A DNA stretch of 64,000 nt, taken from assembly GCA_022494885.1 (NCBI GenBank), contig JAGVSM010001185.1, forward strand, positions 23,823-87,822, written 5' to 3'. This DNA is from Micrasema longulum (taxonomy: Eukaryota > Arthropoda > Insecta > Trichoptera > Brachycentridae). The notes beneath the pieces are model-generated. The model had not been told where the DNA came from. It was given only the letters and a program-made list of their open reading frames with translations, and ran no database searches. The position numbers and the translations under genes were made by a program. This document shows positions 46,576-58,025 of this stretch, in pieces (position 1 is the first letter of the stretch; every line of letters begins with the position of its first letter).

Positions 46576-47141
46576 TTACGTCGTTATGTTTGTGATAATT
46601 TTCCATTTCACGGGAAGCCATTTTTTTCTACGTTTAGTATATTTTGACAGCTACAGGGTTCTACTTTTGAATATCAGCACAACTCAACGACGACAGCTTG
46701 TGATGTCACAAGCGGGGTAATTTCAAAATTACAAAACTTTAAAAAATCACAACGAAGATAATACCAGACATAAAAATATACTTATATACTTTTCGGCTTA
46801 GTTCGCCGTGGCATTTAAAAATTATTCTAAAAATACAGGTTAACGTCGTTTTGCACCGGTTCGATTTATGCCGATTTACAATTACGCCGGTTGGTGCCGG
46901 CGTGGGATTCCCCGGTTCGGCTGACACCAGACGACAGTAGGCGCCGCGATTCTAATAGCAGACACACTTTTACACGTTGTTTTATTCTATTACCGTGTAC
47001 GCGAGCAGCCTATTGTGTGTGTGAAATTATTTCCGAGTTAGTTTTCGTTTTGTTTTTAAGAAAAATAAAAAGGTATGATCATATTTTTTATTTTATTGTT
47101 ATTAAAATTAAAAGAATATTAAAATATTTGTAGTTTATGCT

Positions 47142-47210
47142 ATGATTCTGCAAGAAAGGAAGCAACAATCAAAGCAAATGAAATTGGATGCTTTTTTCAA
47201 AAAAGTGTAA
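47142..47210 (+). pseudogene. Tigger-type transposase C-terminal tail with PIP-box-like motif
   Basis: MILQERKQQSKQMKLDAFFK, then KV and a stop. QMKLDAFF fits the PCNA-interacting consensus Q-x-x-(L/I)-x-x-F-F. Pogo/Tigger transposases typically end in this way. Everything upstream of this tail, including the DDD catalytic core, is gone. Confidence 0.45.
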
Positions 47211-47339
47211 GAATTTAATTTAGTACTGACGAACTGGTGAGTTAGTGTTTATTATTAAAAAAAATTATTTATATCAAGATATTATTATTTATTTTGTAAA
47301 CTAATTTAAACTGTATTTCTTAAATACATTTAGAATTTA

Positions 47340-47835
47340 TTTTGAATATATGTAGAATATTTTAAGATTGGTAAAATGTTATGTGTGGTCTGTATTGTTG
47401 TATGGCTGTGAGACTTGGACTCTGAAGGTGAACACTATGAACAGGCTGGAGGTTGTTGAGATGTGGTTGCATCGCAGAACGCTTAAAATATCTTGGACAG
47501 ACCTGATAACGAACTCAGGAGTCTTAAGTCGAGCTAGAACAAACAGAGAACTCTTAACCACCATAAAAGTTCGTAAAATTTCGTATCTGGGGCATATAAT
47601 GCGTGGAGAAAAGTACCACTTGCTTCATTTAATTTTGAAAGGCAAGATTGAGGTCAAAGAGGGGCTGGAAGAAGACAGACGCCCTGGCTGCGAAATATAC
47701 GAGACTGCGGAGAAGATTTTCCGGGCAGCACAGGACAGAGAGACTTTTGGCAGAGTGATTGCCAACGTTGGGGATACCTGACAGGGCACTAAGAGAAGAT
47801 GTATTAAATAAACATGTTAGATTGTTCTTAGAATT
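47340..47835 (+). pseudogene. LINE ORF2 C-terminal fragment, open frame
   Basis: A 137-codon frame reads YVWSVLLYGCETWTLKVNTM, NRLEVVEMWLHRRTLKISWT, TNRELLTTIKVRKISYLGHI and RAAQDRETFGRVIANVGDT, then a stop. It corresponds to the region following the RT domain of an insect LINE. No tail of A or repeats is clear, and it lies inside the Tigger-like relic. Confidence 0.7.
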
Positions 47836-47987
47836 TTGACACGGAACCTAACCTTTATATCTTTCATTATATTTTCGTTCATTTTACACCAGCGTCTCAA
47901 ACCCTGGCGTAAAACGACGTTTACCTGTATTTTTAAGTAATTCACCAATTCTCATGCATTAATTTATTTGACAGTTTGGAGATATAC

Positions 47988-47993
47988 TTTATT
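47988..47993 (-). promoter_or_regulatory. Possible polyadenylation signal of the export-adaptor gene
   Basis: AATAAA on the minus strand (plus-strand tttatt), about 270 bp past the stop codon. Another lies at 47963-47968. Chosen by position only. Confidence 0.35.
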
Positions 47994-48261
47994 AACTAAC
48001 TAGACGCACTTCGGTTTTAATTGAAGAATATAAGGGGGGATATGAAACTGTATAAGGGTGTAATATAAAATACCAAGAGTCCGCAGCCGGCTAGTTTTTG
48101 TCTTGGGAATAACAACCGTATTTATCGATTCAATCTATGAAAACTAAAAGACTCGATACGTTGATTGACAACTGTGAAAATCAAATAAATTTAATTTAAA
48201 AATTACTTTAACAGTATTAAGTCAAGGTAACATATTCGTTACATGTTCATATTATACATAG

Positions 48262-49022
48262 TTACATATTCGTAAATCTATCGCTTAAACTAGTCAAAGT
48301 ACGGTGGGGTGTAGGGGCGAAATTATTTAAACCTGATATGGCTACTTCGTGCGAACCGCCATTGGAGAACGCTTTTCCTTGAATCGCGGCTATTTCTTGC
48401 TGAAGACGCGGGTTCAAAACCGGCCGCGTGTAGCTGCCCCTTCCCCGTCCTCTCCCCGATCGGCTCGACCGGTTCGATCGCCGCGACCTGTTGGACCCCA
48501 TCGACCGAACGCTGCCCGGCCCGCGCCTGATCACCTCCTCCGCCAGCTGGGCCAGCGCCGCCTTGTTGAGATACCCGATCTGGTTATTCGAAACGCTGTT
48601 TCTCCGCTTCCGGCTGAGGGGGCGACGTTGCGACGTGCGGTCGTTTGCCACGCTGATCGTTAGCCTCGTCGCTTGGGCTTGCGTTTGGACGCGAGACCGG
48701 GACCGCGATCGTGATCGCGAACGAGTGAACGTTTGGGTTTGAATCAAATTGCTTTGGTTCGCTCTGGCTCGGTTGATTTTATTTTGAACGTATGTCAGTT
48801 TTTGGGCTTTTAATATTTGGTCGGATCGTAGGCCTACACGGTTGAATTTGTTATTTGTAGAAATCCCCCTCGTTCCGAATCCTCTGCCTCTTCCTCTTCC
48901 CCTTAAAATAGGTGGCTGATTGTTGAGTCTGTTTCTAGATTGAGATCGGGAACGAGATCGCGATTGGTTGTTATTATTCTGTTGGAAGCGTGTTCTAGAA
49001 CGTGACCTTCCTCTGCTTTGAA
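48262..49022 (-). CDS. Export adaptor exon 4 (RS/RG tracts and C-terminus)
   Basis: Starts after TTTTTCAG at 49023 with the last two bases of a Val codon. It encodes RS-dipeptide runs, an RGRGRG stretch, the helix-prone LRSDQILKAQKLTYVQNKIN, more RS repeats, and LQQEIAAIQGKAF, and stops with TAA at 48262-48264. Much more GC-rich than its surroundings. The upstream in-frame ATG at 49071 lies in the intron and is not the start. Confidence 0.85.
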
Positions 49023-52000
49023 CTGAAAAATATAAAAAAAAACAATTATAAAAAACATCTAGTACATTCAAATTATTTCGTTATCTATGGAGAATCTCTT
49101 TGAGAGGTCCAGGAATAATCAGGGCTTATGACCTGCCTGAGCCTTTGCCAATTTGATTACTCCTGTCTAAAATTGTTGTCGCCATTAAGGCAAAAGCAGG
49201 GTCACAAATTGTTGCAAATGATATTTTTGGTATTTTATAAAAATGTTTATTAAACATTATACAATTTATTTTTTTTCCATTTATCAAATATATTACCCGC
49301 AGCTTCGCTCACATGGTATTAGGGAGAAATCATTTAGGTAATTAATTGTGTCGTTTATTAATAAGAGTTTTCGATTATCAACAATTATATTTATTTATTT
49401 ATATTTACGCGCAATGTGCATTTTTAAGGAGATATTTATACATAGAAAATTATTATAAAAGAAAATAGAGACACAATGGTATATAGTAGACTTGGTGGGA
49501 GAGGAAGCGGGAGAGAGGTGTTTATAATTGAATTTGATTCAGTGATCGTTTGAAAGAAGACAACTTGTTATCAAAGAAATCAAGACTGGTATGTTTGTTG
49601 GCAGACCTGAGAATTCTGGGCATAGGGGGATGAAAACCATAGTTAGTTATATGGGTTTTGGTATGAAAGAGTAAGTTTTGTCTGAGGTTTCTAGTTGGGA
49701 TGAGCTCAATAGTTCAGTATATATAGGGATTGAAAATAATTTGGTCTTCCAACTATCGCTATGAAAGAAATACAATGATCTGTTAGTCTATGGTGACAGC
49801 ATTGTTATTCTGTTCACTATTCCAAAATTCTACTACAAAACCAAAATGAAACCAAACTAACCATAGATAAATAAAGTAAATTATAGAAATTTAAAGAATT
49901 AATTTAAAACTAGCAGGCAACGGTCAGCTGTTGCCAACTGTTATTTTATTATTTTTTGGTGCATTTATTTGATTTTCGGGATAAACTTGATAAAATGATC
50001 TGGGTATTATATTTGATGAAAAATCAAACTTCATTAAACATATATAGAGCATAACTAATAAAAGCATGAAAACTCTTGGATTTCTGTTGCAAACGATTAG
50101 AGACTTTGACTCAGTCAATGTAATGAAAATTTATGTTGCTTTAGTACGTAGCCTTGAATACAACTCGGTTATATGGTCACCATATTATAAAGTGCGTATA
50201 AATAATATCGAAAGAATTCAACATAAATATTAACGTTTCGTTAATTTTAAATTAGGTATTCCAGTTGAACATATTAATTATACATATGTAAATAAATATT
50301 TAAATTTACACACATTAGAAACTACAAGAAAATTAAATGATTTGTTATTTTTATTCAAAATATTAAATTCAATATTTGACTGTTCCGAACTGTTAAATCT
50401 AATTAACTTGGGAGTGCCTGGCCGGATTACTCGATTTAATAAACTCTTCTGTATAAATGTATCTACAACTAACTACAGTGCACACTCGCCTATAAGGAGA
50501 ATTCATGTGTTTGCAAACGAATGCGTAAATGATATAGATATATTTAACACTTTTGAATTTTAAAAGGCAGTGTATCAATTTATTATCTCCAAATTTAAAT
50601 ACTTAAATAATACTATGTTGTTATATATTGTATACCTTTTATTAACTTATATCTGAATTCTTAATTATTATTTTTCTACATTCTTCTAATTTTAAGATTC
50701 TTTTAATATAACTGATGGGAAAAAATAAACTTCTGTTCTCTCTACGGGAATATATTTATGTATGTACTATATGTAAAATTAATTTTTATGTACAAATTTT
50801 TGTAGACAAGGACTGGATTCAACTCCCTGGGGAGCTGTTTATATTAACATATTACAACAGAGAAGAAGAAAATTTAAGGGAAGGTAATATAGAAGTCTAG
50901 GCATCTACAGGGCTTATGACCTGCCAATGGCTGGTTTAAGTGGCCACTTTACACACTGTGTAACATTCACCATTCTGCCCTATATTTGAACATCTATATT
51001 CCTTCAATTCTTTCATCTGTTGATGTTTGTGAAGTTAAAGAGCTGAAACCTTTATTTATGCGGGTGAGATTCATCTAATTGAATTATTTCACCTACATAC
51101 TAGGCAACGCCTGAAAATATTATTTTTTCAATTTCTATACTTCTTCATGGACCAGGTAATTTTATCAACAGTCCCAGTCCTTGTCTACAAAAATTTGGAC
51201 AAACTCAAAATATTCTTATTAAAATACCTCTTTTTTTTAAAAATATCTCATTCGTTTTTACCCTCGAAAATAGACGCACTTTATCTGAATTATGCTATTT
51301 ACATAAATTATTAAATAATAAAGTAGACTCTTTTAACCTACTCTCCAAAATTAATCTCAATGTCCCCTTTCGCGTGACAAGAAATAAGTATTTATTCCAT
51401 CTGCCAGTCTGTAGCACTAACTATGCACAACACTCTTTCCTCTATCTATATATTCTTGCTCTAACTATAATGCTTTTTTTTCATCTATTGATATATTCAA
51501 CACGCCCCTTAATTTATTTTTAAATAAATTAAGACTCATTCTTTCTGGGTGCGATACGATCCCACTTGCTATTTAATGATTGTAACGTACGCGTTACCAC
51601 GATGAAAGTTTCGCCGGTTCGTCACCCGCGTCTGCCGCAGTCAAGCTTCCCGGCGTAAGTGGGAAGCCGCCCTCCCAGACAGAGCCAAAGACAAAGTCGG
51701 AAGGTAGGAGCACAGCTGCGCCGACCGCAAGTCAACCTCAATAGCCCTGAAAAGGACTTTCCACCCGGTCCAAGTGGTGCAGAGAGGCGAAGGCAGTCAG
51801 CAGGCAGAGCGGAGCGAAGAGCGAAGTGCAGGAAGGCGAACAGGACGGAGAACGGAATAAAACACGTGTGAACTGTTCAGAGTTAGGAACTCAACTGATT
51901 TAATATTTCCATTTGACCGCCTTATAAAGCGGTGCGCGTCGGGCTCCGTGAGTCGGCCATCCCACCCGCGCCGGCTGCCTCGGAGTGGTGGGGGTAATCT

Positions 52001-55000
52001 TTCCCCGCCACTCGCTACATGCCGCCGGCCGCAGGTGGCGTAAATACGGGCGCTCAATGCCCGTACGGGCCATTTCGTCGGCAGCCGCGACGCGCGCAAC
52101 ATGACATTTACATAATATATTTTTGTACATTTTATTCATTTTAACCTAGCTATTTTTCCCCGGTAATACTGAGGCCAGGCTCGAAAGTGACCATTTTATC
52201 TTTATTGAGAGCCCAGCCGTCAGTTCTATACATTTACCGGGGATCCTTTCTAATTATTGTATTATTTTAATTTATTTGATTTTACGCGTCCGGAACAATG
52301 ATGCTCACACTTACAGACACCTGAACACTTACTCCCACACAAATACACACCTCTACTCTCATACAAATACACATAAACACACCCTTTTGTTGTACCACAA
52401 TTTAATATTTGTATGATTTTTATTTAGAAACTTCGCTGGTCTGTCTGTAAACCGTATCTTTTTTATGTTATTATATCATTGTCGACCGTTTGTTTCTGTA
52501 AAATAAATACATCTTATGTTTCGTCTTCAATTGACTATCTTTCTTCAGCACTTCCTTAAACCACTAAAACACCTGGACCCTTGACAAAACAATATTTCCG
52601 TTGCACTGTGCTTAAGTCTTCGCACACCATAGCTCGAAATTCGTATCACTCATCGTCAGAATACACGAGCAAAGCCTGCTGCAAAAAGCAAGCGCTGCGG
52701 ACAACCAACATGACTCGATGGCGCATCATGTGTTTACTTGCCTGCGCTCCAAGTCCCGAGTCACCAGTGTAGCCCGATCGAACACTCAGTCTCATGTCTT
52801 CATTTACACACCTCGTACATCCGGTGCAAAGATTTTGGTGTACCTACCAACTGTATTGGGCATAGTATCTCTTCTAGATAGTCGACCTCGAGGCCCTCCG
52901 CGACCCCTGGTGGCCCCTCCTCTGACCGGAGCACGACCCTGTGACCTGGATCGGCTGCGGCCTCTAACCACAGAAGCACCACCTCGACCAACACCTAAAA
53001 AAACATAAACAAGATTTTAAAAAAATCATCAAGCATTTTCGAAGCACATCTATCCGCAAAATGTACATTTTAATAAGAAGCTCACTATATCACAGAATAT
53101 CCTATTTCTTTACAGAATAGTCAAACAATGTAGATTGTAGTCCAAAGAGGTTAGATCATTTTCATTAAAATCATTTTTGTTAATTTTTTCAAATATTTCT
53201 GATAAACTTTGCAATACAATTCAATTGTTTTTTTTAATAAATTTTCATTAGCACTGAACTTTTTTCATTCAGCAAGACTTCTAAAATATTTTTTTTGGAA
53301 ACACATTTTTTTTAAATGAACATTTATTGAAAAATGACCTTCAAAACTTTTGTTGTACCTAAATTTATCAATCAAATATTAAAATAAACAATAATTAAAA
53401 TTAACAGTTAAATTACCTCTCCCAATCCTTCCAGACATGCGACCTGGTCGAGAGGGAATCCCCCCTCGACCTAATCGCTGGGTAATTGAGGGGACCTTTC
53501 CACGGCCTCCTCGGAAGGCTCCCCGACCTCGGCCTCTTCCACGTCCTCTTACCGGATTCCGAGAGTTGTTTGCCTTGATTATATCATCTGGAAAATTAAT
53601 CACACTATTAAAAACATGTTAAATTTTTTGATTAAATTAAGCTTAAAATTTTATTGAAACAGAGGGACAACATTTTACAGAAGAGAATATAAGCATTTAC
53701 AGGGCTTATGACCTGTCGGCTAGTTTAAGTAGCCATTTTTTTTTTTAGTTTATTCATAAAAAAATAAATATACAATATTACAATGAAATACAATTTTATA
53801 TAGATTTAATACTTATAATATAAGAAATCAAATACTGATTTGAGTCTACTGAACTTTATTTTTACAAATATAAAAACAAAAATTTCGAGACAATTGTTTC
53901 GCCTTGTTAGGGCATTTTCAAACTAATGTGAATTATGGTTAATTAAAGCCATTCCCTATAAATATTATATTTTTCCCTTTTTAAATCTCTATTTTTTTAA
54001 TGTGTAGTGACTACACAGCACCGTAACGCGCGGGTGTTTTTAGGACAGTAAGGGAAAGGTTAAATAAATAAATAGATCTTCACATATTGCAGTGATGTCA
54101 GGAGCTTGCATAGCACTGACCCCCACCTCTAATAATAAGAATGTCACTACGTTGCGAAAAATATCGCGCTGTAACGCATCCGCACTCGCCGGGGTCGCAA
54201 TCAACGGGGGTGACCTGTATATGCTTTGTTTGGGAGAGGTTAACGTATCCCATTACGTAAAAGAAAAAAAACAAACTATGGCCTATGGCCTTAATTCTCC
54301 AATGACCCGTCTTTGTCGTATTGTTAACTCAAGACAAGATCAGGACTTTTTTGGTTTGAGTTTACAGCGATTTAAACAAGCACTAAATAAATAGTCCAGA
54401 TCTTGTCTTGATGTCCTTATGTTTGTCAATGCTTTTTTTCTTTTTTTATGTATTCTTTAAATGTTTTAAACTATTCTTTTATTATAATATTTAAACCCTA
54501 TAAATTGTGTAAATGGACAATGTCCGTTAATAAATAAATAATATATTGTTCACATGAAGAGCTAGCTCACTTCAAAGTCTGATACCTTGAACGGAAAAGG
54601 AATTACTAAAAAACAATGTGGTGTGTCGAGGAATTGAAAGTGTTCTCTCCTGAGATAGAATGTGATCAGAAAGGTAAATGAGGTTTTAAACAAGATATAT
54701 TGATGCTTTAGGATCGTGTACAAAGTTATTAAGTAGGGAGACATATTGAAAGTTTATTCAACTAAGTGATTTTGTTCAAAAATACTAAAATATTCATTTG
54801 ATAACACACAATTTAAAGCTTTATTCTAAATGGTTTGCTGTCGCAATGTAACAATAGAGAAATTACAGTTACATTATTAACAGCTTTCTTCAAATAAATG
54901 TCGGCAACCAATGCAATGTTTCTCAAATGCGTGGGTACAATTTAGTCGAGGCATGGTTTGATAATTCCAAAAATAGGACTGAACTGCCTAAATTTCTGAT

Positions 55001-55044
55001 TAATGACACTCACCTAGAGACATGTTGACTTTATTCTGCGCCAT
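48262..55044 (-). CDS. UIF/CHTOP/ALY-type mRNA export adaptor, four coding exons
   Basis: Exons on the minus strand: 55044-55014, 53587-53417, 52994-52848 and 49022-48262. All have GT/AG junctions and matching phases (1,1,1), giving 369 residues. The N-terminus MAQNKVNMSLDDIIKANN holds the UAP56-binding motif (x-MSLDDIIK). RGG and RS-rich disordered tracts follow, then a segment ATRLTISVAND reminiscent of UIF's LTVSID, an RGRG...RPVL block as in CHTOP, and a C-terminal SLSDRFTNM, close to the MSLNERFTNM of CHTOP and the MTLNERF of UIF. It has no RRM, so it is not ALYREF itself. The inferred role is to bridge mRNA and the DEAD-box helicase UAP56 and hand over to the export receptor in the nucleus. 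Intron 3 is full of transposons. Which ortholog it is remains open. Confidence 0.85.
49080..49170. mobile_element. MITE-A end fragment in intron 3
   Basis: 'gagaatctctttgagaggtc...agggcttatgacctgcctgagcc' is a rearranged piece of the MITE-A terminus. The rest of 49170-49930 shows nothing recognisable. Confidence 0.35.
49930..50590 (+). pseudogene. LINE RT thumb and C-terminal remnant in intron 3
   Basis: Reads LGIIFDEKSNFIKHI, TNKSMKTLGFLLQTIRDFDS, MKIYVALVRSLEYNSVIWSP, INNIERIQHKY, then after stops an open frame KLNDLLFLFKILNSIFDCSE, NLGVPGRITRFNKLFCINVS and a stop. Same family as the minus-strand relic at 63024-63326. Confidence 0.65.
50795..51215 (+). mobile_element. MITE-A, the most complete copy (both outer TIRs)
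   Basis: 'caaatttttgtagacaaggactgg' at the left is mirrored at the right as 'ccagtccttgtctacaaaaatttg'. Inside are the inner TIR 'atattacaacagagaagaag' and the full core. It defines the family at about 420 bp. Confidence 0.8.
51265..52515 (+). pseudogene. LINE 3' end split by a solo LTR
   Basis: 51265-51580 and 52303-52515 together match 16430-16980 (for example 'attctttctgggtgcgatacg', then 'gctcacacttacagacacctgaacacttactcccaca'). The coding remnant gives SKINLNVPFRVTRNKYLFHL-like text. Confidence 0.7.
51576..52302. mobile_element. Solo LTR (51581-52297) with 5-bp target duplication
   Basis: Starts TGTAACGTACGCG and ends CGTCCGGAACA, the TG...CA of an LTR, flanked on both sides by ATGAT (51576-51580 and 52298-52302). 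AATAAA at about 51856 fits the R region. It is 717 bp and strikingly GC-rich. The related LINE at 16740 supplies the empty site. No internal retrotransposon sequence, so it is the product of LTR-LTR recombination. Gypsy or BEL/Pao is possible. Confidence 0.88.
52848..52994 (-). CDS. Export adaptor exon 3
   Basis: 147 bp after TTTTTTTAG, ending at TTG|GTAGGT. Frame: GVGRGGASVVRGRSRSRSQG, then an RGG stretch and RRDTMPNTV. An alternative donor four bases downstream would bring a stop in exon 4, which supports the chosen one. Confidence 0.8.
53417..53587 (-). CDS. Export adaptor exon 2
   Basis: 171 bp after TTTTCCAG. It completes the UAP56-binding motif (DDIIKANNSRNP) and continues with an RGRGRGRG box and SITQRLGRGGIP. 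Donor GAG|GTAATT. Confidence 0.85.
53655..53740 (+). mobile_element. MITE-A fragment in intron 1
   Basis: 'gaaacagagggacaacattttacagaagagaat' and 'catttacagggcttatgacctgt' are the first about 80 bp of the family. Confidence 0.55.
53815..53940 (-). repeat. Repeat with hammerhead-like core, copy 2
   Basis: See 39185-39320. Here the minus strand reads 'ttgaaaatgccctaacaaggcgaaac' with a perfect GCC/GGC stem before GAAAC. Confidence 0.5.
54070..54268 (+). repeat. Repeat family N copy
   Basis: Ends 'agatcttcacatattgcagtgatgtcag' and 'aacgtatcccattacgtaaaagaaa' are inverted relative to 34905-35262. It lies within the 5' side of a LINE tail. Confidence 0.45.
54269..54542 (+). pseudogene. LINE 3' tail fragment in intron 1
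   Basis: AYGLNSPMTRLCRIVNSRQD, then FFGLSLQRFKQALNK and a stop, a 3' UTR and 'taataaataaata'. It provides the unfilled target of MITE-D2. Confidence 0.7.
55014..55044 (-). CDS. Export adaptor exon 1 (start codon)
   Basis: 31 coding bases: MAQNKVNMSL plus one base, donor TAG|GTGAGT. The start is chosen because the ATG context is aaaaATGG and the split codon rebuilds Asp of MSLDDIIK. This exon is too short for ordinary frame searches. Confidence 0.85.
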
Positions 55045-57402
55045 TTTTAATGGGTTTCTTCGGTATATGAGTAAAAGTTGATGGCATGTAGATGAACAGA
55101 AGTTTTATAATTTATCTTGAACTCAGAAGCCGAAATGAAATACAAACAAATCTCCACACGTACGAAAATGCATTTGACTTGAGACTTGACGTAATTGAAA
55201 AGTTGCCATATAAAAAAGCAAATATTATATTCCAATACGAAAAAAGGTAAGTAAGATATCTGCATTGACGTCTTTTTTTCATGTTTGATAATTTTACAAT
55301 CATTATAAAAATATAAACCTTTCCAAGCCTGAAGGTGAAAAAAAATGCTACTTTCTGAGGGGGGTAACAGGAATACCCCAGTTAAAATGCGATAAACAAA
55401 ATTTAAAAAAAATACATAAAAAATCGTTGTGCTTGTTATAGTATTTATGAAACTGTTTAATAGTTTTAATTTTTTTCGGAATTCCTACACTTTTCCATAA
55501 AAAACTATTGTGAGAGTATGCTATGTGGCATCGCACTGCTTTCTCTGCGACACGTTGAACAACACTGATCGAAAAAGTCTCACCACGTGTTACGTGTTAA
55601 TTTTAATACGTTCTTAACATTATGAATTATGGAGTAGTATTATGCAAAACATCAAATAAATATTATTTAAAAAAAATATGCTACCGGGGGGACCCTACAT
55701 AGCCCCCTCCCTACCTTTAGGCTCGGGAGGGTTTTTTTTTTTTTTTTGTTTATTTTTCCATACTGTTACATATTATGCATGTATTAAATTACATATTTTA
55801 TACATTATATTTATTAAACATTAGAAGAGAAAAAGAGAAATGTGTTAAATGTGGTTAAATGTGTTCCAACGAGAGCTTGAATTTGGTTTTTTACTGCTTT
55901 AATTACTTGTATGCGCCTTATGCATATTGTTTTATTGTTTCTAAAACTACAAATATACTTTTTTTTAATACAACGTAAAACATTTTTTACTCATGGGCAA
56001 ATAAATAAAATATGCCATTTTACAAATTTTTGAAAGTGAAGAAAGTTCATGCAAGAAAAATTGTTTTTTATATAGAGTTTACGTATATATTCTAAATTTA
56101 TTTAAATTTGTATGAATCGAATCATTAATATCGCAATTATCATCAATGTACAAAAAAACAATAATGATTCAAAATCATTTCAATTTAAAAATGGTTTGGT
56201 AGGCTTAAAAAATATATTTAAATTAGTAGATTGACTTAAAAAGACGTTCAGTAGATGGCTGCTGACAGAGGTGCCCTGAGATTATTTGTAGACACCATAT
56301 AATCCAACTAGGAAACGGGCGTGGAATGATGATCATAATGAAATGCGTAATGCGTATTCTAGATATGAAAATGATCATGGGTCGTTAACGATTATTTTTG
56401 TCAAATTTTAGCCTTATTTTTATTACTGGTGTATAATTCAATATTTTCTCATTAGAGACGCAGTTAATCGATAAGGAAATGATTCATAATAAACCAGAAA
56501 TTTGGCACTACAACCAAAAAAAGATAATTAAAATTTTAAATGCTGCCCATGAGGAATTTTTCCCTCTCGGTAAGACCTATTTTTTTTTATCAGAGCAAGA
56601 ATCAAGAAAACTAAAATGAGTTGCTGGCAACCCCAAGTTGAATAAATGGCGCCTGCCAATTGTTTTGTTGTGTACTGAAAATGGTAAATATTTCTGATAC
56701 TACACTAAAACCTGTGTCAACATTTGTTTTGTTAACATCTGCAACGTGTGCTTTACCAATTCCATCCAGTTATCCGCGGCGCACCGCTTATTTTCTCGCG
56801 AAACGCGGCGGCAATGCGGCTCGATTTTTGCGATTTAGAACGCATGATATTTGTATTAATGACAGCTGTAAAATGCTTTTTGCCGAAAAGCTACGCGATT
56901 TCCAATAGAGTTACAGCGCGATATCATAATCAAGTGGTAGAATCGTCGATACTTTGAAGATTAAGATATTTTGTAGCAACAGTGGGTGGCCTCTGTTGGT
57001 AAACTAAATTTTTAGAAAATGTTAAATTTCTGACTCATAATCTTTACAAATTCGTCATTGGGAAAATCAGATGTTAATGGTTATTTTTGTTTATATTTCA
57101 CTGCTGTATGTCTATTTGGCTATCTGAGTAAATATTTGTCGTTCCTTAAAACGATTTCAATTTGACTTATTGTGTGAAGTTTTTAGTTACATATTGTAAT
57201 GTATGTACGCTGCGAAATTAGTTACAGTTTTTTTAACACTTTAAATTCAGTGATAAATGCGATTATTTAATTTTCCGCAGTTATATACGGGTCCGTCGGG
57301 AAATAATGTTGATTACAGTAAAGGTCATTGATCTGTAAATAAAGTTTTTATTAATTAACCTATGTGAATTAAGTAGTTAAGTAATAACATCAGTCAAAGA
57401 AT

Positions 57403-57520
57403 CGGGCTGCGGTCCCGTGGCTAGTGTTGCGGACTCACAGATCAGAGGTCCGAGGTTCGAATCCCACTACTCCAACTTGATTCCCGTTTTCTAATACATT
57501 GGAATACTTGTTGAAATTGC
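57403..57520 (+). mobile_element. SINE-3 copy
   Basis: 'cgggctgcggtcccgtggctagtg' head, box B GGTTCGAATCC, 'cactactccaacttgattcccgttttctaa'. Confidence 0.7.
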
Positions 57521-57804
57521 CATTCACCATTCTGTCTATGTTTGAACATCCATATTTCTTAATTTCTTTGACGCTTTAGAGGAAGCGCATTCTTTCTTTT
57601 CTTCATACAAGCATATTCCTGTATTTTCTCTCTGGATTATGGCACTACTGCAATGATTTTCTCTACGCAACAGATATTTACAATTGGCGTGTCCCTATTC
57701 TTTTGTTTTTTTGATAAATTGTTTACTAAAGGAACTAGGACCATTCAAAAACCTTTAAAAGCACTCAGTTTTATCTGCTGTCTCCGGACGTACAAAAAAA
57801 AAAA

Positions 57805-58025
57805 AAAAATTGGGTCTCTGAGATGGTTTGGTCACGTAGAACGAATGGACGACGAAAGAATGGTAAAACAAGTATACATGGCGAAAATGAACGGTAACGT
57901 GAGACAAGGACGACCGAGGAAGACGTGGCATGATCAGATAAACCAAAAGCTTAAGTCTGGTCATGTCAAAAGTAGACGTGTGTGGTGGTCCATTCTCTCT
58001 GCCTACCCCTACGGAGAAACGGCGT
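57805..58025 (+). pseudogene. LINE 3' ORF2 fragment (10872 family)
   Basis: SLRWFGHVERMDDERMVKQV, then RQGRPRKTWHDQINQKLKSG and ILSAYPYGETA with the stop at 58025. It is preceded by an A run and followed by (tag)n. A well-conserved C-terminus. Confidence 0.75.

Larger units (their letters stand above)
46836..47927 (+). mobile_element. pogo/Tigger-like transposon relic with TIRs
   Basis: Left 'caggttaacgtcgttttgcaccgg' and right (inverted) 'caggtaaacgtcgttttacgccag' are terminal inverted repeats, each flanked by TA (46834-46835 and 47928-47929). The 1.1-kb interior retains a 5' leader, the last codons of a transposase at 47142-47210, and an inserted LINE fragment. Confidence 0.7.

Noticed and set aside
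48349..48742. Plus-strand Pro/Arg-rich frames
   Set aside because: Antisense to the RG/RS-rich exon 4 of the export adaptor.
51659..52139. GC-rich open frames on both strands
   Set aside because: They lie wholly within the solo LTR and have no domain or splice context.
52581..53008. Plus-strand frames of 63 and 96 codons
   Set aside because: Antisense to exon 3 and its flanks, with no motif.
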